Source: Cellulosimicrobium funkei (GTDB taxonomy: Bacteria > Actinomycetota > Actinomycetes > Actinomycetales > Cellulomonadaceae). From it: a DNA stretch of 64,000 nt. The position numbers and the translations under genes were made by a program. The notes beneath the pieces are model-generated. The model made no database searches and was not told where the DNA came from. It saw only the letters and a program-made list of their open reading frames with translations. Shown one piece after another: positions 18,690 to 27,249 of the stretch (positions are counted from its first letter, which is position 1; the number at the start of each line of letters is the position of its first letter). The stretch covers positions 248,001 to 312,000 of the forward strand of contig NZ_SOZH01000006.1 of NCBI RefSeq assembly GCF_004519295.1, read 5' to 3'.

Positions 18690-20531
18690 GTGCACGACGT
18701 CGCCACCCCCGTCCCGCACCACGACGGCTCGGCGCTGTACGTCCCCGAGGGCGTCCCCGCCCTCGGGGACACGGTCCCCGTCCGCGTGCGCGTGCCCCGG
18801 TCGGCCGGCGTGCGCGACGTGTGGCTGCGCACCGTGCGCGACGGCGAGCCGCGCCTCGCCCCGGCGCGCCTCGACCGCTCGGACGAGCACGAGGACTGGT
18901 ACGTCGCCGAGGTGCTCGTGCACAACCCGGTGACCGGCTACCGGTTCTTCCTCGACGAGGGCGAGCGCGGCTACCGCTGGCTCAACGGCCGGGGGGTGTG
19001 GGACCGCGACGTGCCCGACGCCGCGGACTTCCGCCTCACCGTCCACGAGGGCGCGCCCGCGTGGATGCGCGACGGCGTCGTGTACCAGGTCTTCCCGGAC
19101 CGGTTCGCGCGCTCGGCCGCGGCCGACGGGCGTCCGCTCCCCGAGTGGGCCGTCCCCGCGGCCTGGGACGAGGAGCCGCACGGCGCGGGGCCCGACGTCG
19201 GCACGCAGTACTACGGGGGCGACCTCGCCGGGGTCGAGGAGCGGCTCGACCACCTCGTGGCGCTCGGCGTCACGACGCTCTACACGACGCCCGTCTTCCC
19301 GGGGCGCTCCAACCACCGCTACGACGCGAGCACGTTCGACCACGTCGACCCGCTGCTCGGCGGCGACGCGGCGTACGCGTCGCTGATCCGCGCCGCGCAC
19401 GCGCGCGGGCTGCGCGTCATGGGCGACCTCACGACGAACCACACGGGCGCCGGGCACGAGTGGTTCGCGCGGGCGCTCGCGGACCCGGGCGCGCCGGAGC
19501 GTGACTTCTACTACTGGACCGACGTCGAGCCTGGGTACGTGGGGTGGCTCGAGCACGCGTCGTTGCCGAAGCTGTCGTACGGCTCGGCCGAGCTCGGGGC
19601 GCGCATGATCGACGGGCCCGGGTCCGTCGTCGGGCGCTACCTGCGCGAGCCGTTCGGTCTCGACGGGTGGCGCATCGACGTCGCCAACATGACGGGGCGC
19701 TTCGGCGCCGAGGACCGCACGCTCGACGTCGCGCGGCGCCTGCGCACGACGATGCGGGGCGTGAACCCGGAGGCCGCCCTCGTCGCCGAGCACTTCCACG
19801 ACGCCTCCGGTGACCTCGCGGGCGACGGCTGGCACGCGAACATGAACTACTCGGCGTTCACGCGCCCGGCGTGGACCTGGCTGTCTCCCGCGCACTCGCC
19901 CGTGCCCTACCTCGGGCTGCCCGTGCGCACGCCGCGCCGGGCCGGGCCGGCGGTCGTGGAGACGATGCGCGAGTTCGACGCCGTGCTGCCGTGGCGCGTG
20001 ACCGCGTCGCAGTGGAACATGCTCGGGTCGCACGACACCCCGCGGCTGCGCTCGATCGTCGGCTCGCGCGAGATGGTCGAGGTCGCGGCGACGCTCCTGC
20101 TCACCTACCCGGGCACGCCCGTCGTCTTCGCGGGGGACGAGGTGGGGCTCACGGGCCTCAACGGGGAGCACGCGCGCGCGACCATGCCGTGGGACGACGC
20201 GGACTCGGGCCAGGGGCGCTGGGACGGCGCGACGTTCGACCTGTACCGGGCGCTGATCGCGGTGCGCCGCGGCTCGGACGCGCTGCGCCACGGCGGCCTG
20301 CGCTGGGTGCACGTCGCCGACGACGCGCTCGTCTACCTCCGGGAGACGCCCGAGGAGCGCGTGCTTGTCGCGCTCGCGCGCGCGCCGTGGGGCGGCGTCA
20401 CGCTGCACCCCGCGCTCGTGGGACGCGGGGAGCCCGAGCGGCTGCACGGCGCGCTGACCCTGACGACGTACGACGGCGGCGCCCGGCTCGCGGGCGACGG
20501 CCCGGCCGTCGGGGTGTGGCGCCTGCCCTAG
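18690..20531 (+). CDS. GH13 alpha-amylase family enzyme (neopullulanase/cyclomaltodextrinase-like)
   Basis: A 613-residue cytoplasmic GH13 enzyme with an N-terminal beta-sandwich region (residues 1-115) like CBM34/N-domains of maltogenic amylases, followed by the barrel from MRDGVVYQVFPDRFARS. Catalytic positions: DGWRIDVANMTG (Asp), AALVAEHFHDASGD (Glu), LGSHDTPRLR (Asp). It lacks a signal peptide, so it should cut imported maltodextrins or cyclodextrins. The GTG start is four bases after malG. Exact activity (cyclomaltodextrinase, neopullulanase, maltodextrin glucosidase) cannot be decided from sequence. Confidence 0.88.
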   Translation: MHDVATPVPHHDGSALYVPEGVPALGDTVPVRVRVPRSAGVRDVWLRTVRDGEPRLAPARLDRSDEHEDWYVAEVLVHNPVTGYRFFLDEGERGYRWLNGRGVWDRDVPDAADFRLTVHEGAPAWMRDGVVYQVFPDRFARSAAADGRPLPEWAVPAAWDEEPHGAGPDVGTQYYGGDLAGVEERLDHLVALGVTTLYTTPVFPGRSNHRYDASTFDHVDPLLGGDAAYASLIRAAHARGLRVMGDLTTNHTGAGHEWFARALADPGAPERDFYYWTDVEPGYVGWLEHASLPKLSYGSAELGARMIDGPGSVVGRYLREPFGLDGWRIDVANMTGRFGAEDRTLDVARRLRTTMRGVNPEAALVAEHFHDASGDLAGDGWHANMNYSAFTRPAWTWLSPAHSPVPYLGLPVRTPRRAGPAVVETMREFDAVLPWRVTASQWNMLGSHDTPRLRSIVGSREMVEVAATLLLTYPGTPVVFAGDEVGLTGLNGEHARATMPWDDADSGQGRWDGATFDLYRALIAVRRGSDALRHGGLRWVHVADDALVYLRETPEERVLVALARAPWGGVTLHPALVGRGEPERLHGALTLTTYDGGARLAGDGPAVGVWRLP

Positions 20532-20540
20532 ACATCACAC

Positions 20541-20972
20541 CTAGCCGAACAGGTGCGCGACCGCGCGCACCGCGTCGTCGTACTGCGCGCGGTCGAACGT
20601 GAACGGCCCGAGCGCGGAGTAGTCCCACTCGGGGCGGAACGGCTGCGTGAGGTCGCGCCACGTGACGGTGGTGGCGTCGGCGGCCACGGCCACCTCGAAC
20701 GGCCAGCAGCCCGCCTCGTGGCAGTCGCACGCGAGCACCCACGCGCGGCCGCCCGCGGGCACGCGTCCCCGCCCGTACCACTGGTGCGCGGCGTCGCCGT
20801 AGCGGAAGAACGCGGGGACCAGCCCGCCGTACGCGCCCGCGGGGGAGTACCCGCGCGCCGACTCGAACCGTCCGACGACGTCCACGAGCGACCGGCCGTC
20901 CACGTACGGGACGACCTCGACCAGGCCGTCGACGGTGACGGCCCGCAGCTCGAGCGCACGCGCTGCACCCAT
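20541..20972 (-). CDS. Conserved protein of unknown function (143 aa)
   Basis: I do not recognise a named family. The 143-residue protein is soluble, with a cluster [13 protein letters not shown] (about residues 82-94) in which three Cys and a His could bind metal, and tryptophans near the end ([15 protein letters not shown]). ATG 20972 is preceded by TACCCT with seven bases between, so it is probably leaderless. It is divergent from dgt (75 bp) and converges on the GH13 gene with only nine bases between stops and no terminator. Confidence 0.75.
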   Translation of the reverse strand: MGAARALELRAVTVDGLVEVVPYVDGRSLVDVVGRFESARGYSPAGAYGGLVPAFFRYGDAAHQWYGRGRVPAGGRAWVLACDCHEAGCWPFEVAVAADATTVTWRDLTQPFRPEWDYSALGPFTFDRAQYDDAVRAVAHLFG

Positions 20973-20979
20973 ACGCCGG

Positions 20980-20985
20980 AGGGTA
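20980..20985 (-). promoter_or_regulatory. -10 element of the 143-aa gene
   Basis: TACCCT on the minus strand, seven bases before ATG 20972. Confidence 0.45.
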
Positions 20986-21033
20986 CGCCCGTGGCAGCCC
21001 GCCCGCCGTCCGCCGGGCGCCGACCGGCGTCGT

Positions 21034-21039
21034 TACGCT
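21034..21039 (+). promoter_or_regulatory. -10 element of leaderless dgt
   Basis: TACGCT lies seven bases before GTG 21047. Confidence 0.5.
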
Positions 21040-21046
21040 GGGGCCC

Positions 21047-22375
21047 GTGCAGACGTTCGAGCAGCAGGCGTTCGACCCGGCGGTCGTGGGGACCGGCCCG
21101 CGCCCGGCGCGCGGCGAGGAGGGCACGGCGTCGTACTCCGACGCCGACACCGAGCGGTGGTTCGTCGAGTCCGCGAAGTCCCGGGCCCGCACGCCGTTCG
21201 AGCGCGACCGCGCGCGCATCGTGCACTCGTCCGCCCTGCGCCGCCTCGGCGCCAAGACGCAGGTGCTCGGGCCGGGCAGCGACGACTTCGTCCGCACCCG
21301 GCTCACGCACACGCTCGAGGTCGCGCAGGTGGGTCGCGAGATCGGCAAGGCGCTCGGCTGCGACCCGGACATCGTCGACACCGCGTGCCTCGCGCACGAC
21401 CTCGGGCACCCCCCGTTCGGGCACAACGGCGAGCGGGCGCTCGCGGACCTCGCGGTCGACGTCGGCGGGTTCGAGGGCAACGCGCAGACGCTGCGCCTCC
21501 TCACGCGGCTCGAGCCCAAGGTCGTGGAGGACGGCCGGTCGTACGGGCTCAACCTCACGCGCGCGAGCCTCGACGCGAGCGTCAAGTACCCGTGGGGCGC
21601 GGGGGAGGCGCCGCTGCGCGCGGACGGTCGGCCCACCCACAAGTTCGGCGTCTACGAGGACGACCGCCCGGTGTTCGACTGGCTGCGCGCCGGGGCGCCC
21701 GCGCAGGTGAAGTGCCTCGAGGCGCAGGTCATGGACCTCGCGGACGACGTGTCGTACTCGGTGCACGACGTCGAGGACGCCGTCGTCGGCGGGCGCATCG
21801 AGCTCGCGGTGCTCGACGACCCCGACGAGCGCGCGCGCGTCGTGCGTGCCGTCCACTCCTGGTACGGCACCGCGTACGACGAGGCGGCGCTCGACGCGGC
21901 GATCACCCGGCTCCAGGGCACCGGGCACCTGGTCACCGGGTTCGACGGGTCGCGCCGCGCGCTCGCCGCGCTCAAGGACGCCACGAGCCAGCTCATCGGC
22001 CGGTTCACGGGCGCGGCCCAGGACGCGACGCGCGCGCTGTTCGGGGACGGCCCGCTCACGCGGTACGCGGCGCGGCTCGTCGTGCCGGACGAGACGGTCG
22101 CCGAGATCCTCGTGCTCAAGGGCGTCGCGGTCGCGTACGTCATGGCGCCGCGCGAGCAGGAGCCGCTCTACCAGCGCCAGCGCGAGGTGATCGCCGACCT
22201 GGTGCACGTCCTGGGCGACCGCGCGCCCGTCGCGCTCGAGCCGTCGTTCGCGGCGGACTGGGAGGCGGCGCCCGACGACGCGGCCCGCCTGCGCGTGGTG
22301 ATCGACCAGGTCGCGTCGCTCACCGACGTGTCCGCGATGCAGCTCCACGCGCGGCTCGTGCGCCCGCCCGCCTGA
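21047..22375 (+). CDS. dgt: Deoxyguanosinetriphosphate triphosphohydrolase-like protein
   Basis: An HD-domain phosphohydrolase, 442 aa, that removes triphosphate from dNTPs. The metal ligands are in [10 protein letters not shown] (His88) and [16 protein letters not shown] (His117, Asp118); a later [14 protein letters not shown] provides the distal Asp. The N-terminal [17 protein letters not shown] is the typical substrate-binding helix. It lies upstream of dnaG with a VOC/AraC pair between, the usual actinobacterial neighbourhood. GTG start with a TACGCT hexamer and no Shine-Dalgarno. Confidence 0.93.
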   Translation: MQTFEQQAFDPAVVGTGPRPARGEEGTASYSDADTERWFVESAKSRARTPFERDRARIVHSSALRRLGAKTQVLGPGSDDFVRTRLTHTLEVAQVGREIGKALGCDPDIVDTACLAHDLGHPPFGHNGERALADLAVDVGGFEGNAQTLRLLTRLEPKVVEDGRSYGLNLTRASLDASVKYPWGAGEAPLRADGRPTHKFGVYEDDRPVFDWLRAGAPAQVKCLEAQVMDLADDVSYSVHDVEDAVVGGRIELAVLDDPDERARVVRAVHSWYGTAYDEAALDAAITRLQGTGHLVTGFDGSRRALAALKDATSQLIGRFTGAAQDATRALFGDGPLTRYAARLVVPDETVAEILVLKGVAVAYVMAPREQEPLYQRQREVIADLVHVLGDRAPVALEPSFAADWEAAPDDAARLRVVIDQVASLTDVSAMQLHARLVRPPA

Positions 22376-22388
22376 CCGGCGGGCGCAC
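22358..22388. terminator. Hairpin across the dgt stop codon
   Basis: An 11-bp perfect stem (22358-22368 with 22378-22388) has the dgt TGA in its loop and lies 9 bp from the convergent VOC gene's stop. It likely serves both directions. Confidence 0.55.
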
Positions 22389-22396
22389 GGGCCGGG

Positions 22397-22849
22397 TCAG
22401 CCGCGCTCGGCGACCCACGCGTCGCTCGCGCGCTGCACGTCCTCGGCCGTCACCGACTCGGCGACGGTCGCGAAGTACCAGCGGTGCCCGAACGGGTCGC
22501 GCACCGCCGCCTGGCGGAACCCCTCGAACCAGTCCGACGGCTCCGCGAGGCTCGACGCGCCGGCCGCGAGCGCCCGCGCGTACGCGGCGTCGGTGTCCTC
22601 GACCGGGACGGTGAACGACGCGTGCGTCGGGGCGCCGGGCTCCGGCGCGACCGAGTCCGGCGGGAACGCCTCCGCGACGGTGAACGTGCTGGTCCCCGCC
22701 GGGGAGACGAGCCGCAGGTCGGAGTGGATGACGGCGTCGCCCGCCGTGATCGTGTCGACCACCTCCGCGCCGAGCGCGGCCTCGTAGAACGCGATCGCCT
22801 CGCGCGCGCCGCTCACCGTGACGTTGGGGTGCAGTGCCGACATCTCCAT
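22397..22849 (-). CDS. VOC family protein, PhnB-like
   Basis: A 150-residue VOC protein of the PhnB/glyoxalase type: HPNVTVSGAREAIAFYEAALGAEV at the start, VIHSDLRLVSPAGT, and DPFGHRWYFATVAE near the end, followed by a short helical tail. ATG 22849 has a strong GAGGAGG about seven bases upstream. It is divergent from an AraC regulator with 87 bp between, and the pairing recurs at 54762-56121. Function beyond the fold is unknown. Confidence 0.85.
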   Translation of the reverse strand: MEMSALHPNVTVSGAREAIAFYEAALGAEVVDTITAGDAVIHSDLRLVSPAGTSTFTVAEAFPPDSVAPEPGAPTHASFTVPVEDTDAAYARALAAGASSLAEPSDWFEGFRQAAVRDPFGHRWYFATVAESVTAEDVQRASDAWVAERG

Positions 22850-22936
22850 GGTGTCCTCCTCCTCGTGGTTCCCCGCCCCCCGGGGGCGGGCCGTCCCCCC
22901 ATGCTCGTGTCGGCGGGCCGTGCCAGTCTTGGAGGA

Positions 22937-23908
22937 ATGCGACAGGTGTTCGAATCCGCCCGTGCCGGCGCCCCCGCGGGGCCCCGGCGCCCGACGACGT
23001 CCGTCCGCGGCCTCGTCGACCCCGCGGCCGCGCGCCGCGGCTTCGAGCTCGTGCGCATCGAGCCCGCCCCCGACCTCGCGGACCTGGTGGAGCGGCACTG
23101 GGTCGTGCGGTGGGACCTGCCGCCCGGCGCGGCGTTCACGCAGGTCCTCGTGCCCCACCCGGTGGCGAACGTCGTGGCCGAGGAGTCGGGGTACGTCGCG
23201 CACGGGATCCCGCCCGGGCTGTTCGAGCGCACCCTGACCGGGTCGGGCGCCGTCGTCGGCACCAAGCTCCGGCCGGGCGCCTTCCGGGTGCTGCTGGGCC
23301 ACCCGGACGCCGTGCGTCCGGGCGTGCAGGTCCCGGCCGCGGCGCTGCTCGGCCCGACGGCGGAGCGCACCGGCGCCGCCGCTCTCGCCCTGGCGGTCAC
23401 GGGCCGCGACGAGGAGGCCGCGCGGACGGTCGAGCCCCTGCTGCGCGCCCGGGCCGAGCGGGTCCGCACCGCACGCGCGACGCGTGACCTCGACCGGGTC
23501 GCGCAGGCGTTCGCGGCGCTCGTCGGCGGCGAGCTCGGGCCGGGGGCGGGCGTGGGGGACCTCGCGGACGTCGTCGGCACGTCCGCGCGCTCGCTGCAGC
23601 GGCTGTTCGCCGCGTCCGTCGGCGTGAGCCCCAAGTGGGTGCTCCAGCGGCACCGCGTGCACCTCGCCGCGGACCTCCTGGCGGCGGACCCGGGCCAGGA
23701 CCTCGCGGCGCTCGCGACCGCCGTCGGCTACTACGACCAGGCCCACCTCGGGGCGGACTTCGCGCGCGCGACGGGCGTCACCCCGGGTGCGTACGCGCGC
23801 CGCTGCGCGGCGTCGCGCGCGGCCCTCGTGGGGGCGGCGGCGGGGACCGGCGCCGGGGTGACGGACGCCGCCACCGGGGCACCCGCCGGGCCGGCCCGGG
23901 GCGCATAG
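22937..23908 (+). CDS. AraC family transcriptional regulator
   Basis: A 323-residue regulator with the DUF6597-like N-terminal domain seen in regulators beside VOC/methyltransferase genes (LADLVERHWVVRWDLPPG, a region that senses a ligand) and a C-terminal AraC double HTH (LADVVGTSARSLQRLFAASVGVSPKWVLQRHRVHLAADLL, cut here by positions 210-255). ATG follows GGAGGA directly and a CAGTCT hexamer seven bases upstream, so the start is firm but the leader type is not. Its last codons contain the dnaG -10 element. Confidence 0.85.
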   Translation: MRQVFESARAGAPAGPRRPTTSVRGLVDPAAARRGFELVRIEPAPDLADLVERHWVVRWDLPPGAAFTQVLVPHPVANVVAEESGYVAHGIPPGLFERTLTGSGAVVGTKLRPGAFRVLLGHPDAVRPGVQVPAAALLGPTAERTGAAALALAVTGRDEEAARTVEPLLRARAERVRTARATRDLDRVAQAFAALVGGELGPGAGVGDLADVVGTSARSLQRLFAASVGVSPKWVLQRHRVHLAADLLAADPGQDLAALATAVGYYDQAHLGADFARATGVTPGAYARRCAASRAALVGAAAGTGAGVTDAATGAPAGPARGA

Positions 23909-23911
23909 ACT
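23906..23911 (+). promoter_or_regulatory. -10 element of leaderless dnaG
   Basis: TAGACT starts in the last codons of the AraC gene (its stop is within this hexamer) and lies six bases before GTG 23918. Confidence 0.55.
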
Positions 23912-23917
23912 CGCCTC

Positions 23918-25864
23918 GTGGCAGGCCTGATTCGACGCGAGGACGTGGAAGCCGTCCGCGACCGCGCGCGGATCGACGAGATCGTCTCCGCGCACGTCAC
24001 GCTCAAGACCGCAGGCGTCGGCTCGCTCAAGGGCCTGTGCCCGTTCCACGACGAGCGCTCGCCGTCGTTCCACGTGCGCCCCGGCGTCGGGCGCTGGCAC
24101 TGCTTCGGCTGCGGCGAGGGCGGCGACGTCATCTCGTTCGTGCAGAAGATCGACGGTCTGACCTTCGTCGAGGCCGTCGAGTACCTCGCGGACCGCATCG
24201 GCATCCAGCTCCGCTATGAGGACTCCGGCGGCCCGCAGCGCCCCCGCGAGGAGCCCGGCCGTCGCCAGCGGCTGCTCGAGGCGCACCGTGTCGCCGCCCA
24301 GTACTTCTCCGAGCAGCTCTTCGCCCCGGGCGCCCAGGCCGCGCGCGCGTTCCTCGCCGAGCGCAGCTTCGAGCGGGCCGACGCCGAGCACTTCGGCGTC
24401 GGGTACGCGCCGACCGGCTGGGACAACCTCCAGCGCCACCTCCAGGGCCGCGGCTTCACGCAGGCGGAGCTGGTCGCCTCCGGCCTCATGAGCCAGGGGC
24501 AGCGCGGCATCTACGACCGGTTCCGCGGCCGGCTCATGTGGCCGATCCGCGACGTGACGGGCGAGATCATCGGGTTCGGCGCGCGCCGCCTCTACGACGA
24601 GGACCAGGGCCCCAAGTACCTCAACACGCCCGAGACCACGCTCTACAAGAAGTCGCACGTGCTTTACGGCATCGACCTCGCCAAGCGCGAGATCGCGAAG
24701 CAGAAGCGCGTCGTCGTCGTCGAGGGGTACACGGACGTCATGGCCGCGCACCTGTCCGGCGTGACGACCGCCGTCGCGACGTGCGGCACCGCGTTCGGCT
24801 CGGACCACGCGCGCATCGTGCGGCGCCTCCTCGGCGACACGACCGCGGGCGGCGGCATGCAGCTCGCGTCGGGCGCGTCCGTCGGGGGAGAGGTCGTCTT
24901 CACGTTCGACGGCGACGCCGCGGGCCAGAAGGCCGCCGTTCGGGCGTTCGGCGAGGACCAGCGCTTCTACGCCCAGACGTTCGTGGCGGTCGAGCCGAGC
25001 GGCATGGACCCCTGCGAGCTGCGCATGGCGCGCGGGCCGGACGCGGTGCGCGCGCTCGTCGACGGCCGCCAGCCGCTCTTCGAGTTCGTCATCCGCACGA
25101 CGCTCGCCTCGTTCGACCTCGACACGGCCGAGGGGCGCGTCGGCGCCCTGCGCGCGGCCGCTCCCGTCGTCGCCGGCATCCGCGACACCGCGCTGCGGCC
25201 CGAGTACGCGCGCATGCTCGCCGGCTGGATCGGCACCGACGCGGAGCGCGTCCGGCGCGAGGTCGCCGCGGCAGCCAAGCGCGGCAGCGCACCCGGGCCC
25301 GTGCGGACCTCCCGGCCCGACGACGCCCGCCCCGGCGCCGAGGCCCGGCCGCCCGAGCCCGAGGTCCCCGCGCTGCCCCCGCCCGACCCGCGCGACCCCG
25401 TCGCGCGCCGGGAGCGTCTCGCGCTCGCGGCCGTCCTCCAGTACCCCCAGCACGTGCCGCCGATGTTCGACGACCTCGGCGAGGACGCGTTCGCCGTCCC
25501 CGCGTGGCGCGCCGTCCACGCCGCGATCCGCGCCGCGGGCGGGGTGCGCGAGGGCGCGACGCTCGGCGCCGGGCACTGGGTCGAGGCCGTGGTCGAGCAG
25601 GCCGCCGAGCCTGTGCGCGGCCTCGTGACCGAGCTCGCCGTCGCGCCCCTGCCCGAGGACCGGGAGAACGTCGTCGGCGGCTACGTCGCGGGCGTCGTGC
25701 GCGGCCTCGTCGACCTGGGCCTCACCCGCCGCGTCGCCGACGCGAAGAGCCGGCTCCAGCGGCTCGACCCCTCGGTCGACCTCGCCGCGTACCAGGAGGC
25801 ATTCGCCGCCCTCCTCGCCGTCGAGGCCGAGCGCCGCACGCTGCGCGAGGGCGAGATCGCCTGA
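23918..25864 (+). CDS. dnaG: DNA primase DnaG
   Basis: Makes RNA primers for replication, 648 aa. The N-terminal CHC2 zinc finger is CPFHDERSPSFHV...WHCFGCGEGGDVI (about residues 40-70). The catalytic TOPRIM domain has VVVVEGYTDVMAAH and VVFTFDGDAAGQKA. Between these, after RRLLGDT, about 14 extra residues (TAGGGMQLASGASV region) interrupt the fold; most DnaG proteins lack them. A proline/acid-rich linker leads to the C-terminal helicase-binding domain. GTG start behind TAGACT. Confidence 0.95.
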   Translation: MAGLIRREDVEAVRDRARIDEIVSAHVTLKTAGVGSLKGLCPFHDERSPSFHVRPGVGRWHCFGCGEGGDVISFVQKIDGLTFVEAVEYLADRIGIQLRYEDSGGPQRPREEPGRRQRLLEAHRVAAQYFSEQLFAPGAQAARAFLAERSFERADAEHFGVGYAPTGWDNLQRHLQGRGFTQAELVASGLMSQGQRGIYDRFRGRLMWPIRDVTGEIIGFGARRLYDEDQGPKYLNTPETTLYKKSHVLYGIDLAKREIAKQKRVVVVEGYTDVMAAHLSGVTTAVATCGTAFGSDHARIVRRLLGDTTAGGGMQLASGASVGGEVVFTFDGDAAGQKAAVRAFGEDQRFYAQTFVAVEPSGMDPCELRMARGPDAVRALVDGRQPLFEFVIRTTLASFDLDTAEGRVGALRAAAPVVAGIRDTALRPEYARMLAGWIGTDAERVRREVAAAAKRGSAPGPVRTSRPDDARPGAEARPPEPEVPALPPPDPRDPVARRERLALAAVLQYPQHVPPMFDDLGEDAFAVPAWRAVHAAIRAAGGVREGATLGAGHWVEAVVEQAAEPVRGLVTELAVAPLPEDRENVVGGYVAGVVRGLVDLGLTRRVADAKSRLQRLDPSVDLAAYQEAFAALLAVEAERRTLREGEIA

Positions 25865-26021
25865 CGCTGGCGGCCTCGGTCGGTCCGGGGCGTCCAGCGC
25901 CGACGGAGGTGTGTCCGCAGACGACCGGCCCGCGCGAGCGGCGCGGACGCGTCGACGGGTGCTCGGAGAGGTCGGACGCTCCCGCGCCGGACGGAGGTTC
26001 GTCCCGGAGACGCAAAAGGCT

Positions 26022-26052
26022 CGGCCCCGGATCGCTGTACGATCCGGGGCCG
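26022..26052 (-). terminator. Terminator of tRNA-Asn
   Basis: A 13-bp perfect stem (26022-26034 with 26040-26052) with a 5-nt loop. On the minus strand it is followed by AGCCTTTTG, a short T-run, so it ends transcription of the tRNA; it may also stop read-through from dnaG. Confidence 0.8.
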
Positions 26053-26062
26053 AACCTGAGGG

Positions 26063-26135
<73 letters not shown>

Positions 26136-26190
26136 TCGACCATGGCCGTCGGGGTTTGCACCGCAGCGACCGGGGAAAACTCTAGCAGGC

Positions 26191-26706
26191 TCAGAGGGGT
26201 AGTCCGGACGCCGACCGGACCCGACCCTCGGCCGCGTCGACCCGTGCCTCGACCTCCGGGTCCGTCAGGTCCAGCCCGGGGTCGGCGACGACCTGCGAGA
26301 AGAGCTCGCCGTCTGCGTCCCGCCGCACGGCGACGCGCGCGGTGAGCCCTGCGGCGAACGTCACGGTCTCCGAGAGCACGACCGACGACTGCACGCGCTC
26401 GCGCAGCGTCTGCGCGAGCGACGTACGGCGCGGGTCGGCGAGGCGCAGGGCCAGGGGAGGAGCGCCGTCGACCCACGAGACGGTGATCGTCGCGCTCTCC
26501 GGGTCGTACCCCGCCCGGTCGACGTCCGACCAGAGGTGCCGGAGGACGGTCGTCCCGCCGGCGTCGCTCGTGAGGAGCCCGGCCCGCGTCGCGACGGCCC
26601 ACGACCCGTCGGCGAGCTCCGCCGACGCGAGGACACGATCGGTGGCCGGGAGGTCGAGCGCACGACGGACAGGGTCGGGCAGCGCGGGACGGCGGAACCA
26701 GGACAC
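26191..26706 (-). CDS. Conserved hypothetical protein (171 aa)
   Basis: A soluble 171-residue protein starting MSWFRRPALPDPVRRAL. The pattern RVLASAELADGSWAVATRAGLL and the later beta strands suggest a WD-like or PH-like sheet, but I cannot name a family. GTG 26706 follows TACGGT (minus strand 26713-26718) with six bases between, so it is probably leaderless. It diverges from tRNA-Met and ends about 55 bp from tRNA-Asn. Similar genes next to tRNAs occur in related actinobacteria (memory, not checked). Confidence 0.75.
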   Translation of the reverse strand: MSWFRRPALPDPVRRALDLPATDRVLASAELADGSWAVATRAGLLTSDAGGTTVLRHLWSDVDRAGYDPESATITVSWVDGAPPLALRLADPRRTSLAQTLRERVQSSVVLSETVTFAAGLTARVAVRRDADGELFSQVVADPGLDLTDPEVEARVDAAEGRVRSASGLPL

Positions 26707-26712
26707 GTCCCC

Positions 26713-26718
26713 ACCGTA
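26713..26718 (-). promoter_or_regulatory. -10 element of the 171-aa gene
   Basis: TACGGT on the minus strand, six bases before GTG 26706. Confidence 0.45.
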
Positions 26719-26749
26719 GCGGCTCTCCGACCGCCTGCCGCACGGGCGG

Positions 26750-26755
26750 TATGCT
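26750..26755 (+). promoter_or_regulatory. -10 element of tRNA-Met(CAT)
   Basis: TATGCT lies nine bases before the first base of the tRNA, which fits a very short leader. Confidence 0.45.
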
Positions 26756-26764
26756 CGCCCGCGC

Positions 26765-26838
26765 GCCCCGTTAGCTCAGCTGGTCAGAGCAGGAGACTCA
26801 TAATCTCTCGGTCGCGGGTTCAAGTCCTGCACGGGGCA
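26765..26838 (+). tRNA. tRNA-Met (CAT)
   Basis: A complete cloverleaf: acceptor GCCCCGT with ACGGGGC, anticodon stem GGAGA/TCTCT around CTCATAA (CAT), T-arm with GGTTCAAGTCC, discriminator A, no encoded CCA. The paired first base rules out initiator tRNA. CAT can also mark tRNA-Ile2, whose C34 is changed to lysidine; the body resembles that type in places, so identity is not final. Confidence 0.93.
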
Positions 26839-26889
26839 CCCTTCCGCGTCGCGCGTGCGGCGCGAGCGTCCGCGCGGTGTCATGGCCTC

Positions 26890-27249
26890 ATGACGGTGCG
26901 GACCAAGCGCGTGTACGAGCCGGCCGAGGAACAGGACGGGTTCCGCGTGCTCGTCGACCGCCTGTGGCCGCGCGGCGTGAGCAAGGAGGCGGCGCACGTC
27001 GACCTGTGGCTCCGGGACGTGGCGCCGTCGACGGACCTGCGGCGCTGGTTCCACCACGAGGAGCGGCTGTTCGACGAGTTCGCCGAGCGGTACCGCGCCG
27101 AGCTCGACGCCCAGGGCGACGCGGTCGCGGAGCTGCGGGACGTCGTCGGGCAGCACCCCGTGGTGACGCTGGTGTACGGGGCGAGGGACGAGCAGCACAA
27201 CCAGGCGGTGGTGCTGCGCGACTACCTCGCGGCGAGCGCCTCGTCCTGA
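26890..27249 (+). CDS. DUF488 family protein
   Basis: A 119-residue DUF488 protein: KRVYEPAEEQDGFRVLVDRLWPRGVSKE at the start, LWLRDVAPSTDLRRWFHH in the middle and VVTLVYGARDEQHNQAVVLRDYL at the end. The family is common and its role is unknown. The start is ATG 26890, which leaves about 50 bases after the tRNA. Its 3' end overlaps the convergent acyltransferase gene by 28 bp, so the two stops lie inside each other's coding sequence. Confidence 0.88.
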   Translation: MTVRTKRVYEPAEEQDGFRVLVDRLWPRGVSKEAAHVDLWLRDVAPSTDLRRWFHHEERLFDEFAERYRAELDAQGDAVAELRDVVGQHPVVTLVYGARDEQHNQAVVLRDYLAASASS

